This document shows positions 49,757 to 58,754 of a stretch of 64,000 nucleotides of DNA, one piece after another. The translations under genes and the position numbers were made by a program. This DNA comes from Pseudoalteromonas aurantia 208 (GTDB taxonomy: Bacteria; Pseudomonadota; Gammaproteobacteria; Enterobacterales; Alteromonadaceae). Positions within the stretch are counted from its first letter, which is position 1, and every line of letters begins with the position of its first letter. The notes under the pieces were generated by a model. That model was not told the DNA's origin. It did no database searches and saw nothing but the letters and a program-made list of their open reading frames with translations. The DNA is taken from the NCBI RefSeq assembly GCF_014858725.1, contig NZ_AQGV01000015.1:1203805-1267804 (forward strand), written 5' to 3'.

Positions 49757-52232
49757 TAAAGGCACAAATGTATGCGTCGTAAAACACTGGCAAGATGCAC
49801 CTAAGCTAGATGAAAGTACATTGAACGATGATTTAACACGTCATTTTTATTATACCTTAGGCCGCGACCGAGTGGGTGAGTCACAACTGTATCTCTACCA
49901 TGCTTTGGCATTGACAATTAAAGACCGCATGGTTGCTCGATGTAGGGCAACAAATTTGCATCTAACGTCAAAAAAAACACGTAAAGCAGCGTACTTATCT
50001 CTTGAATTCTTAATGGGGAGAGCGCTGGGTAATGCGGTACTTAATTTAGATCTACAGGAGTCCACGGCGCTTGCACTTAAGCAATATTGCAGCGAGCTAG
50101 AAACTGTTGCTGAGGCTGAGCATGATGCCGGGCTTGGTAATGGCGGGTTAGGTCGCTTAGCAGCCTGTTTTTTAGATAGTTGCGCGAGTCTTGCGTTACC
50201 CGTAATAGGATATGGGATTCGATATGAGTATGGCATGTTTAACCAAAGTATTGAAAAGGGGCATCAGATTGAACAGCCTGATAATTGGTTAAGAGAGGGC
50301 CACCCTTGGGAGTTGAGTGCGCCTGATCAAGCTTGTAGAGTTAAGTTTTTTGGTCGAGTTGACAGTTATAAGAGTAAGCAAGGGCGAAATGTTCGTTGCT
50401 GGGTAGACACTCAAGATGTACTCGCAGTGCCGTACGATGTCCCTATCCCTGGTTATAAAAATGGGGTTGTTAACACATTACGGTTATGGAAATCGGAAGC
50501 GACAGATGAATTTGACTTAAATGAGTTTAATGCGGGTAGTTATTCTGAAGCTGTGGCCCGTAAAAATATGGCTGAACAGATCACCATGGTTTTGTATCCT
50601 AATGACAGCAGTGAGAACGGCAAAGAATTACGTTTACGTCAGCAGTACTTTTTATCAAGTGCGAGTTTACAAGACATACTTAATAAATGGGTAGGCCAGT
50701 TTGGTGCGGAGTTTTCAGATTTCGCGAAATACCATGTGTTTCAATTAAACGATACGCATCCGAGTATTGCTGTTGCCGAGTTGATGCGTTTATTGGTTGA
50801 TGAATATGATATTGACTGGGATAAAGCTTGGTCCATTACTACAAGTACCATGGCATATACTAACCATACGCTATTACCAGAAGCGTTAGAACGTTGGTCA
50901 GTGCCTTTATTTAGCAAATTATTACCTAGATTACTTGAAATTATTTACGAAATTAATGCTAGGTTTTTAGCTGAGGTCGCATTGCAGTGGCCTGGCGATA
51001 TAGATAAGCAAAGAGAGCTATCTTTAATCGAAGAAGGGGATGTGCCGCAGGTTCGTATGGCGTATTTAGCAATTGTTGGAAGTTACTCGGTAAATGGGGT
51101 CGCTGCACTCCATACGCAATTGCTCAAGGCTGGCTTATTTAAAACATTTTATGAATTATGGCCTGATAAATTTAATAATAAAACAAATGGCGTCACGCCG
51201 AGGCGTTGGTTGGCTCATTGTAACCCAGCTTTAAGTGAGTTAATCACGAGTAAAATAGGCGATGAATGGGTTGCTGATTTTAGTCAAATTGAGAAAGTGA
51301 GACGTTACTACGATGACAAAACCTTTCATAAGCAATGGCAACAAGTTAAGTATCAAAATAAGGAAAGGCTAAGTGCTTTAGTACAAGCGCGCTGTGGTGT
51401 TGAGTTTGATCCGACGATGATGTTTGATGTTCAAGTTAAGCGCATACATGAATATAAGCGGCAACTTCTCAATGTATTACATGTGATCCACTTATATGAC
51501 CGAATTTGTAGAGGCGATGTAGAAGGCTTTACGCCACGCTGTGTATTAATTGGTGGGAAAGCTGCGCCTGGGTATTACATGGCGAAGAAAGTTATTAAGC
51601 TCATTAACAATGTGGCTGATGTTGTTAATCAGGATAAGCGTGCAGCTGGACTGTTACGAGTGGCATTTATCCCCAACTATAACGTTACCGCAATGGAAAC
51701 AATTTGTGCGGCAACGGATTTATCAGAGCAAATATCAACTGCGGGCAAAGAAGCTTCAGGCACAGGTAACATGAAGTTCATGATGAATGGCGCGATAACA
51801 ATAGGCACCTTAGATGGGGCAAATATTGAAATTAGAGAGCAAGTTGGTGCAGATAACTTTTTCTTATTTGGAGCACACGCAGCACACACTGACCAGATCC
51901 GCAGTAATTATGACCCCATTTCAATTATTGCCGAAGATGAAAACTTAAAACGAGTCATTGCATTACTTGAAAGTGGTCATTTTAACTTGTTTGAACCACA
52001 TATATTTGACGATGTGATAAATGCCATTAAATGTTCTACCGATCCTTGGCTTGTCGCACATGACTTTGCAAGTTACGTAGATGCACAAAACCTCGCATCT
52101 AAAACGTATCAAGATAGTAAAACGTGGACACGAATTAGTATTTTAAATACGGCGGCCAGTGGAAACTTTTCTAGTGACCGAACAATTTCACAATATAGTA
52201 ATGAAATTTGGCGACTTGAGCCAATGCAATAG
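49749..52232 (+). CDS. glgP: Glycogen/maltodextrin phosphorylase
   Basis: An 827-residue GT35 phosphorylase that releases glucose 1-phosphate from glycogen. AEHDAGLGNGGLGRLAACFL is the opening signature, and KEASGTGNMKFMMNGAITIG holds the PLP lysine; GTLDGANIEI follows. No regulatory phosphorylation segment is visible at the N-terminus. The start overlaps glgX by 8 bases, so translation is coupled. Confidence 0.97.
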   Translation: MANKGTNVCVVKHWQDAPKLDESTLNDDLTRHFYYTLGRDRVGESQLYLYHALALTIKDRMVARCRATNLHLTSKKTRKAAYLSLEFLMGRALGNAVLNLDLQESTALALKQYCSELETVAEAEHDAGLGNGGLGRLAACFLDSCASLALPVIGYGIRYEYGMFNQSIEKGHQIEQPDNWLREGHPWELSAPDQACRVKFFGRVDSYKSKQGRNVRCWVDTQDVLAVPYDVPIPGYKNGVVNTLRLWKSEATDEFDLNEFNAGSYSEAVARKNMAEQITMVLYPNDSSENGKELRLRQQYFLSSASLQDILNKWVGQFGAEFSDFAKYHVFQLNDTHPSIAVAELMRLLVDEYDIDWDKAWSITTSTMAYTNHTLLPEALERWSVPLFSKLLPRLLEIIYEINARFLAEVALQWPGDIDKQRELSLIEEGDVPQVRMAYLAIVGSYSVNGVAALHTQLLKAGLFKTFYELWPDKFNNKTNGVTPRRWLAHCNPALSELITSKIGDEWVADFSQIEKVRRYYDDKTFHKQWQQVKYQNKERLSALVQARCGVEFDPTMMFDVQVKRIHEYKRQLLNVLHVIHLYDRICRGDVEGFTPRCVLIGGKAAPGYYMAKKVIKLINNVADVVNQDKRAAGLLRVAFIPNYNVTAMETICAATDLSEQISTAGKEASGTGNMKFMMNGAITIGTLDGANIEIREQVGADNFFLFGAHAAHTDQIRSNYDPISIIAEDENLKRVIALLESGHFNLFEPHIFDDVINAIKCSTDPWLVAHDFASYVDAQNLASKTYQDSKTWTRISILNTAASGNFSSDRTISQYSNEIWRLEPMQ

Positions 52233-52259
52233 CCCTGCAAGGATATATGGAGAAGATGA

Positions 52260-53558
52260 ATGCCTAGTTACGCAAACCGCTACATAAGTAGTTTAACAAG
52301 AGAGACATACGCCCTTATTTTGGCTGGTGGCCGAGGTTCACGTTTGCATGAGCTGACAAATTGGCGCGCTAAACCAGCGGTTTATTTTGGTGGTAAGCAC
52401 AGAATTATTGATTTCCCTCTGTCAAATTGTATCAACTCAGGGATCCGTAGAGTGGGTATTGCAACTCAATACAAGTCGCACTCTTTGATACGTCATGTGA
52501 ATAGAGCCTGGGGCCACTTCAAAAAAGAATTGGGAGAGTCTGTTGAGATATTGCCTGCATCACAGCGATATGGAGATGAGTGGTACTGCGGCACAGCGGA
52601 CGCCGTATTTCAAAATATGGATATTATTCGTCATGAGCTACCGAAGTATGTGATGATCTTATCAGGCGACCATGTTTATAGAATGGATTATGGTGCGCTG
52701 TTAGCTAAGCATGTTGAAACCGGTGCAGATATGACGGTGTGTTGTATTGAAGTTGAATGTGAAGAAGCTGCCAATACGTTCGGTGTTATGACAGTGGACA
52801 AAGATAAGCGTGTTAGAAGGTTCGATGAAAAACCTGCTGAGCCATCATCGATACCGGGCAAAGAGGGTATATGTTTAGCTTCAATGGGGAACTATGTATT
52901 CAATACGGAATTTTTATTTGAGCAATTAAAGCAAGATGCTGAAAGAGAAGGTTCTGGTCGCGACTTTGGGCATGATATTATTCCCGCTATTATTGAAGAA
53001 CATAATGTTTTTGCATTTCCGTTTAGAGATCCTAGTCATGAAGGACAACCCTATTGGCGTGATGTGGGTACTATAGATTCATTTTGGGAAGCCAATATGG
53101 AGTTGGTGTCACCAGAGCCTCAATTAGACTTGTATGATCCGACATGGCCAATTTGGACTTACCAAGAGCAATTGCCACCGGCGAAATTTATATTCGATGA
53201 TGAAGAACGCAGAGGTATGGCTGTAGACTCGACGGTATCTGGTGGTTGTATTATTTCAGGGTCAGTGGTTAGGAAATCGTTGTTGTTCTCTAATGTTCAC
53301 GTGCATTCATTTTGCGAAATTGAAGGTGCAGTGCTATTACCTGGCGCGATAGTTGAGAGACATTGTAAAATTCGTAATGCTATTGTAGACCGAGGGTGTC
53401 ATCTACCTGAAGGGTTAGTATTAGGTTTTGATGCGGACGAAGATCGCAAAAATGGCTTCCGTGTGTCTAATAAAGGTATAGTATTGGTAACACGAGAAAT
53501 GCTAGTGGCGTATAGTCAGCGTAAAGAACAAGAAGCGTCCAAGCTTAAAACAGCGTAG
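52260..53558 (+). CDS. glgC: Glucose-1-phosphate adenylyltransferase (ADP-glucose pyrophosphorylase)
   Basis: A 432-residue GlgC that makes ADP-glucose, the committed step to glycogen. The N-terminal Rossmann half has LILAGGRGSRLHELTNWRAK and PAVYFGGKHRIIDFPLSNC; the middle has GTADAVFQN, ILSGDHVYRMDY and RFDEKP; the C-terminal half is a left-handed beta-helix (SVVRKSLLFSNVHVHSFCEIEG). The size matches E. coli GlgC (431). An ATG five bases earlier runs quickly into a stop, so MPSYANRY is the start. It lies 27 bases after glgP and 11 before glgA. Confidence 0.97.
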   Translation: MPSYANRYISSLTRETYALILAGGRGSRLHELTNWRAKPAVYFGGKHRIIDFPLSNCINSGIRRVGIATQYKSHSLIRHVNRAWGHFKKELGESVEILPASQRYGDEWYCGTADAVFQNMDIIRHELPKYVMILSGDHVYRMDYGALLAKHVETGADMTVCCIEVECEEAANTFGVMTVDKDKRVRRFDEKPAEPSSIPGKEGICLASMGNYVFNTEFLFEQLKQDAEREGSGRDFGHDIIPAIIEEHNVFAFPFRDPSHEGQPYWRDVGTIDSFWEANMELVSPEPQLDLYDPTWPIWTYQEQLPPAKFIFDDEERRGMAVDSTVSGGCIISGSVVRKSLLFSNVHVHSFCEIEGAVLLPGAIVERHCKIRNAIVDRGCHLPEGLVLGFDADEDRKNGFRVSNKGIVLVTREMLVAYSQRKEQEASKLKTA

Positions 53559-53569
53559 TAAGGCGAAAT

Positions 53570-55111
53570 ATGCGGGTATTAATGGTTGCAGCGGAGAATG
53601 ACCGCTTACCAAAATGTAAAGTGGGAGGGGTAGCCGATGTTATTCGAGATATCCCTTACGCATTAGCAAAGCACGAAGTTGAAGCACTAGTAGTTGTGCC
53701 TGATTATGGTCAAAATGATCTAAATAGAACTTTTGTAGGTGATATCGCAGTACCATTTAGGCAACACTTGGAAACTGCGACTTTATGGGAAGTCGAGCGA
53801 GGCGAGGGGGTGATACAATATGTTATTTCCCACTCCCTCTTTAGTGCGCATGGTGGATCAATTTATTGTAACGATGATGAGCAACGTCCATTTGCAACTG
53901 ATGCGAGCAAGTTTGCTTTTTTTAGCGCTGCCGTAAGTGAAGCGATAGAGCATGGTCTATTCCAGAAACTCGATGTATTACATCTACATGATTGGCACGC
54001 AGCATGTGTTGCAGTCTTGAAAGAGTTTAGCCCTCGTTTTGTTCGATTGAAGACACTAAGAACTATTTATACGGTGCATAATTTGGCATTACAGGGGATC
54101 AGGCCGTTTAAGCATGATGAATCGAGCCTAGAGGCTTGGTTTCCTACATTAAGTTATGATGGACAAATGCTGTGCGATCATCAGTACCCTCATTGCTTTA
54201 ATCCAATGCGCAGTGCAATCACATTGTGCGATAAAGTGCATGTTGTTTCACCGAATTATAGTAGTGAAGTATTGCGTAGTAGTGAACCTGACAGAGGTTT
54301 CTTTGGTGGGGAGGGTCTAGAGCATGATATGCAGATAGCCAATCGCTATGGGAAGTTAGTCGGGATCTTAAATGGATGTGAATACCCTCATAAGCAAGAG
54401 TCAAAAGGCGATCAAACGATGTTTCTCAATGCGAGTGAAGCACTTTTGTTTGAGTGGATGGCAAGTTCGCCGCAACTGTCTTCTAGCCACTATCTTGCGC
54501 ATCAGCGCATCAAGCAGTGGCGAGACGCTCAAGAGCAAGGGCCTGTTGTCACGAGTGTCGGGCGACTGACAGATCAAAAAGCATTACTTTTGAGGCAGGA
54601 GGTAAACACTGGAGTTTTATTGGATGAACTCTCAAGTATCGCTGCTAAAATAGGGGGACGAATCATAATTTTGGGCTCTGGCGATACTAATTTAGAGTTT
54701 ACTTTTACTCAAGTGATGGCTCGAAACGAAAATGTACTGTTTCTAAATGGATATGGGCAGCATTTAGGAGATATGCTTTATGAACTCGGAGATTTGTTTT
54801 TGATGCCAAGCTCGTTTGAGCCATGTGGCATTAGCCAAATGCTGGCAATGCGGGCAGGACAACCCTGTTTGGTGCACAAAGTGGGTGGTCTCAGCGATAC
54901 AGTCGTTCATTTTGAAAGTGGTTTTGTATTTGAAGGAGAAGACTTGGGTAAACAGCAAAGTGCATTAATTAGTACGTTTACTTCAACACTGGCAATGTAT
55001 GATGAGGATAATGAAAAATACAACCAAATACGCGAGTGTGCACGAACACAGCGTTTTGAATGGCATAATGTAGCGAAAGATTATATTAATTTACTTTATT
55101 CCACTACGTAA
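53570..55111 (+). CDS. glgA: Glycogen synthase (GT5), somewhat divergent
   Basis: A 513-residue GT5 glucosyltransferase that extends alpha-1,4 chains from ADP-glucose. The ADP-glucose loop is KVGGVADVIRDIPYAL (KTGGLADV in E. coli). Further motifs are VLHLHDWHAA, YTVHNLALQG, VTSVGRLTDQKA and the acceptor-site MPSSFEPCGISQMLAM. The middle part differs from usual GlgA: the NGID-type motif reads NGCEYPHKQ, and the C-terminal end is shifted, so it is a divergent branch or a variant with altered regulation. It is the last gene of the operon, ended by the terminator at 55132-55158. Confidence 0.92.
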   Translation: MRVLMVAAENDRLPKCKVGGVADVIRDIPYALAKHEVEALVVVPDYGQNDLNRTFVGDIAVPFRQHLETATLWEVERGEGVIQYVISHSLFSAHGGSIYCNDDEQRPFATDASKFAFFSAAVSEAIEHGLFQKLDVLHLHDWHAACVAVLKEFSPRFVRLKTLRTIYTVHNLALQGIRPFKHDESSLEAWFPTLSYDGQMLCDHQYPHCFNPMRSAITLCDKVHVVSPNYSSEVLRSSEPDRGFFGGEGLEHDMQIANRYGKLVGILNGCEYPHKQESKGDQTMFLNASEALLFEWMASSPQLSSSHYLAHQRIKQWRDAQEQGPVVTSVGRLTDQKALLLRQEVNTGVLLDELSSIAAKIGGRIIILGSGDTNLEFTFTQVMARNENVLFLNGYGQHLGDMLYELGDLFLMPSSFEPCGISQMLAMRAGQPCLVHKVGGLSDTVVHFESGFVFEGEDLGKQQSALISTFTSTLAMYDEDNEKYNQIRECARTQRFEWHNVAKDYINLLYSTT

Positions 55112-55131
55112 AACTCAGTAAGTATATCTTT

Positions 55132-55158
55132 AAAAAGCAGGCCTATGGCCTGCTTTTT
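55132..55158 (+). terminator. Intrinsic terminator of the glycogen operon
   Basis: AAAAAGCAGGCC, loop TAT, then GGCCTGCTTTTT: a 12-bp perfect stem with a T run, 20 bases after the glgA stop. Confidence 0.92.
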
Positions 55159-55302
55159 GTCATTTGACTGCTATATTTATGCGAGGGTGATTTTAGTAAT
55201 CTCTTTGTTCTATATGATTTTTAATCATTTATGGTTAAAATAAGTGTATCATTGCAAACCAAAGTACTATCTTCTGGGTAGTGATCAGCAAGGAGCCACC
55301 AT

Positions 55303-56517
55303 TTGAAGGTATTTGTAGCTAGGCAAGCTATTTTTAATCGAAAAAAACAGGTTGTTGCATACGAGCTGTTATTTAGAGATGGGACGAGTAATAGCTTTCC
55401 TAATGTGAGTGATGATGCTGCAACCGCAAAATTGATCATGGATAACCAACTTAATCTTGGAACGCGTTATCTTACATCAGGTAAAAAAGCGCTCATTAAT
55501 ATAGGTCCAGATTCTTTAACGCAGGAGTTGGCACAATTTTTACCTGCGCACGATGTTATCCTGGAGCTGCTAGAAACGATAGAACCAACAGCTGAAAATT
55601 ACGAATTAGTAAGAACGCTTTTCCACAATGACTACCGTTTGGCGCTTGATGACTTCGAGTACACCAAAGATTGGGAACCTTTTCTTAAACTGGTAAGACT
55701 CGTTAAGTTTGATATTATGCAAAGCCCTTTATCTAGCATTGAACCTTTGGTTAATAACTTTAAACGTCGAAAGAATATGAAGTTACTGGCGGAAAAGGTT
55801 GAAACGGAAGAGGAGTTTAAGCAAGCATATGCTATGGGATTTCATTTTTTTCAAGGATACTTTTTCGCAAAACCGAAAGTCATAGAACAGAATGACATTG
55901 AAATTAACTATGCTGTTGCAATGCTAATTTATGCAGAGGTGCTTAAACCTCATATGAATATGGTACGAGTGGCCGAATTATTTGCACAAGATACAGCGTT
56001 AGCATACAAATTACTTCGTTTATTAAACTCAGGGGTGTTTCCTATAAAAAACAAAATAGAGTCTCTTAAACAAGCATTAGTGTATCTAGGTAATGAACGA
56101 ACGAAGAAGTTTGTGGGGCTGATTATGACTGCACATATCGCAGAAGGTAAGCCAACAGAGCTAACTCGGCTGAGTATTGTTAGATCGCGCTTTTGTGAGT
56201 TAATCGCGAGAAAATTAAGTCCTAATATGGCGGGTATGAGTTTTTTAACTGGCTTATTTTCGTTACTCGATGCGATATTGGATAAGCCAATGACGCAAGT
56301 AATTAATCGTTTACCGTTTCCCGAGGCGCTTAGGGATGCGCTAATCGGTGAGCCTAATATTCTTTATTACATACTGAATGTCGTTAAAGCGTATGAGTCT
56401 GGAAGTTGGTGGCATTTACAAGAGGCGTGTACCTTACTTAACTTGGAAGATACTTGCTTACCAGATTTTCACGCTGCAGCGATTAGTTGGGCTGATATGT
56501 ATAAAGATAGAGTGTGA
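55303..56517 (+). CDS. EAL-HDOD signalling protein, TTG start
   Basis: A 404-residue YuxH-type protein. Residues ~1-195 are an EAL domain whose signature is YELLFRDG (ELL in place of EAL), with later family positions visible: INIGPDSL, ILELLE, ALDDFEY, VKFDIM, LLAEKVE and QGYFFAKP. A HDOD domain (AVAMLIYAEVLKP, then ELFAQDTALAYKLLRLLNSG) follows. The start is TTG at 55303 with AGGAG at 55291-55295 seven bases away; no ATG fits. Phosphodiesterase activity may be retained or lost. It is followed directly by a DUF418 gene and a periplasmic binding protein gene, so it may take part in their signal path. Confidence 0.9.
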   Translation: MKVFVARQAIFNRKKQVVAYELLFRDGTSNSFPNVSDDAATAKLIMDNQLNLGTRYLTSGKKALINIGPDSLTQELAQFLPAHDVILELLETIEPTAENYELVRTLFHNDYRLALDDFEYTKDWEPFLKLVRLVKFDIMQSPLSSIEPLVNNFKRRKNMKLLAEKVETEEEFKQAYAMGFHFFQGYFFAKPKVIEQNDIEINYAVAMLIYAEVLKPHMNMVRVAELFAQDTALAYKLLRLLNSGVFPIKNKIESLKQALVYLGNERTKKFVGLIMTAHIAEGKPTELTRLSIVRSRFCELIARKLSPNMAGMSFLTGLFSLLDAILDKPMTQVINRLPFPEALRDALIGEPNILYYILNVVKAYESGSWWHLQEACTLLNLEDTCLPDFHAAAISWADMYKDRV

Positions 56518-56519
56518 GC

Positions 56520-57623
56520 ATGGAGCGTATTGCAACACTAGATATAAACCGAGGAATTGCAGTACTTGGGTTATTATTTTTGAATATTTACTACTTCTCT
56601 ATGTTTGAAGTGGGCTATGTTAATCTACCTGTAGTGCCTTTATCAGATTCTGTTATTGATTGGATTAATGCATTGCTACTTGACGGCCGATTTCGAAGTT
56701 TGTTTTGCTTATTATTTGGCGCTGCCTTGTGTTTGCAAATGGATAAAAATGGCAGTGATCAGCAAGTTAAAGACCGGCTCTTTTGGATCGTGACAATAGG
56801 CCTACTCCACGGTTATATTCTTTGGCCTGGTGACATTTTGGTCAGTTATGGTTTGGCTGGGTTTATCGCATTAAAGTATATAGATGCAGGGCCATCTCGG
56901 CTAATTAGACATGGCTGTGGTTTTGGCTTGTTTGGTGTTTCAATGATGCTTGTATTGGGATCTATAGATGTGGCAGATCCCATTATTAGAGGGAGTAGCG
57001 AGTTTTATGAAATAGTAGATAATTTGCCAAGAGATGTAGTATCACATTTTGGACATAATGGTGTGTATTATTCAATTATGTTGCTTATCATGCCGCTGAT
57101 CACACTTTGGTATAGTGCAGGCTTGATGATTGCGGGAATTTACTGTTATAAACAGGGGATTTTTAAACATGGCTTATCAAATAACGCAAAGCCATTAGTT
57201 ATTACCGCAACAGCTTTGCTGTCCGTAGGTACGATTTATCTTAAGGTTCTGGACATTAACTCTTTGTCGGTGTTAGTAGATAGTCTTATTTGGGTCAACG
57301 CGTTTGCGGGGGCTTTATTAATTATTCACTGTGTGGTGAAAATGAGCCGTAAGGGGTTTCAGTTTTCTTGGCTTCAAGCGGTGGGACGCATGGCTTTGAC
57401 ACTTTATATATTTCAATCAGTACTGATGGTGTCATTCTTCTATTGGGTTATGCCTAACGGATATGAACAATACAATCGTATGGAATACATGGCTATCGCT
57501 CTACTTTTGTCTCTTTTTCAATTGCTTATTGCGCCGCTTTACTTTCGCTTTTTCAAACAAGGACCACTAGAGTATCTATTGAAGAGGCTGTGTTTGCGCA
57601 GTAAGGAGGCAGATTATGTTTAG
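56520..57623 (+). CDS. DUF418 family inner-membrane protein
   Basis: A 367-residue membrane protein with about ten hydrophobic segments. DINRGIAVLGLLFLNIYYFS opens with the RG-hallmark of DUF418/acyltransferase-like families, and the last third (GRMALTLYIFQSVLMVSFFY) is the conserved DUF418 core. The role is unknown; relatives are often next to other envelope genes. The upstream stop lies inside its start region: GTG 56514 and ATG 56520 are both possible, and ATG is preferred. Its end overlaps the next gene by 8 bases. Confidence 0.8.
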   Translation: MERIATLDINRGIAVLGLLFLNIYYFSMFEVGYVNLPVVPLSDSVIDWINALLLDGRFRSLFCLLFGAALCLQMDKNGSDQQVKDRLFWIVTIGLLHGYILWPGDILVSYGLAGFIALKYIDAGPSRLIRHGCGFGLFGVSMMLVLGSIDVADPIIRGSSEFYEIVDNLPRDVVSHFGHNGVYYSIMLLIMPLITLWYSAGLMIAGIYCYKQGIFKHGLSNNAKPLVITATALLSVGTIYLKVLDINSLSVLVDSLIWVNAFAGALLIIHCVVKMSRKGFQFSWLQAVGRMALTLYIFQSVLMVSFFYWVMPNGYEQYNRMEYMAIALLLSLFQLLIAPLYFRFFKQGPLEYLLKRLCLRSKEADYV

Positions 57624-58698
57624 GGTTAGATTATCACTGTGGTTAATTGGTGTGTTGATGCTACCTCTAGAAGGGGCTGCTAAAAGTGAGTTTTCGGTAT
57701 TGTTCGTTAACCCATCGGTCGCTGGAGAGCCATTTTGGCATAAAGTTCAAACGATTACTGAGCAGGCTGCCGCACAACTTAATGTTAAAATTGATACGAT
57801 TTACGGAGAAGGGAATCGCCATATTCAATTGGCGGAATTGAAAAAATATTTAAATTATCGTGCGACACCAGACTATGTCATTCTCATGAATTATCCTGGA
57901 GGTGCTGAGGCGACATTAGAGCTGTTAGATAAATATGGAATTAATTTTATTACATTAGAGCAGACAATTACTGGTCCTGAAAGGCATGCAATAGGAAACC
58001 CTCATGAACGTTATCCAACATGGCTCGGAGAGGTATTTCATGATAATTATGATGCGGGAAGTAGGCTTGCAGAAGCGCTCGTGCTTGATAGTGATATTCA
58101 CATTAAAAAGATTAAAGCTATCGTAATTAATGGTCATTATGGTTCTGAATCTGATGTGCGAAGTCAAGGCGCAATCGATTATTTTAATGAACAAGGCGTT
58201 AAGTTACACCAACAGGTTCATGCAAGTTGGTCCAAAGAGCAAGCGTATGATAAAACCAAGCGACTATTATCACGCTATCCAGATACTAATTTAATTTGGA
58301 CTGCCTCAGACCTAATGGCAATGGGAGCTCTTACTGGGGTTAAGTCTTCGAAAATACCTCACAAAGTTGCCATAGGAGGTTTTGATTGGCTAGGTGATGC
58401 TATTGAGCTTGTAGATAATGGCGATATGAGCGCAACAATTGGTGGTCATTTTATGATGGGAGGATGGGCACTCGTTACTCTACGTGACCATTATCATAGC
58501 CACCCATTTTGGCAAAAAAACACCATGTTAAGTTTTAAACTGGGTGTAATTAGCCGCAAAAACTTAGACGACTTCAGATGGATAGTACATAGCCCAGACT
58601 GGTCATTGATTGATTACAAAGCAATGAGCTTGATTGGGACAAAAAAGTTGACGTATGACTTTAATTTAACTCAGTTACAGCGAAGTGCAGAAAAATAA
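57616..58698 (+). CDS. Orphan periplasmic sugar-binding-type protein
   Basis: A 360-residue exported protein with a signal peptide to ~22 (EGAAKS). The rest is the two-lobe periplasmic-binding fold of the LacI/RbsB type: VNPSVAGEPFWHKVQTITEQAAAQLNVKI, YVILMNYPGGAEATLELLD, AIVINGHYGSES, TASDLMAMGAL and VAIGGFDWLGDAIEL. No ABC permease or ATPase gene is nearby, so it is likely to feed a sensor rather than a transporter. It overlaps the DUF418 gene by 8 bases and is in the same transcript as the EAL-HDOD gene. The ligand is unknown. Confidence 0.85.
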   Translation: MFRVRLSLWLIGVLMLPLEGAAKSEFSVLFVNPSVAGEPFWHKVQTITEQAAAQLNVKIDTIYGEGNRHIQLAELKKYLNYRATPDYVILMNYPGGAEATLELLDKYGINFITLEQTITGPERHAIGNPHERYPTWLGEVFHDNYDAGSRLAEALVLDSDIHIKKIKAIVINGHYGSESDVRSQGAIDYFNEQGVKLHQQVHASWSKEQAYDKTKRLLSRYPDTNLIWTASDLMAMGALTGVKSSKIPHKVAIGGFDWLGDAIELVDNGDMSATIGGHFMMGGWALVTLRDHYHSHPFWQKNTMLSFKLGVISRKNLDDFRWIVHSPDWSLIDYKAMSLIGTKKLTYDFNLTQLQRSAEK

Positions 58699-58754
58699 GA
58701 AATTTAACAACGGTTAGTTTAGAATACGGTTTTTTCTTCAGGTAAGAGTAACAA

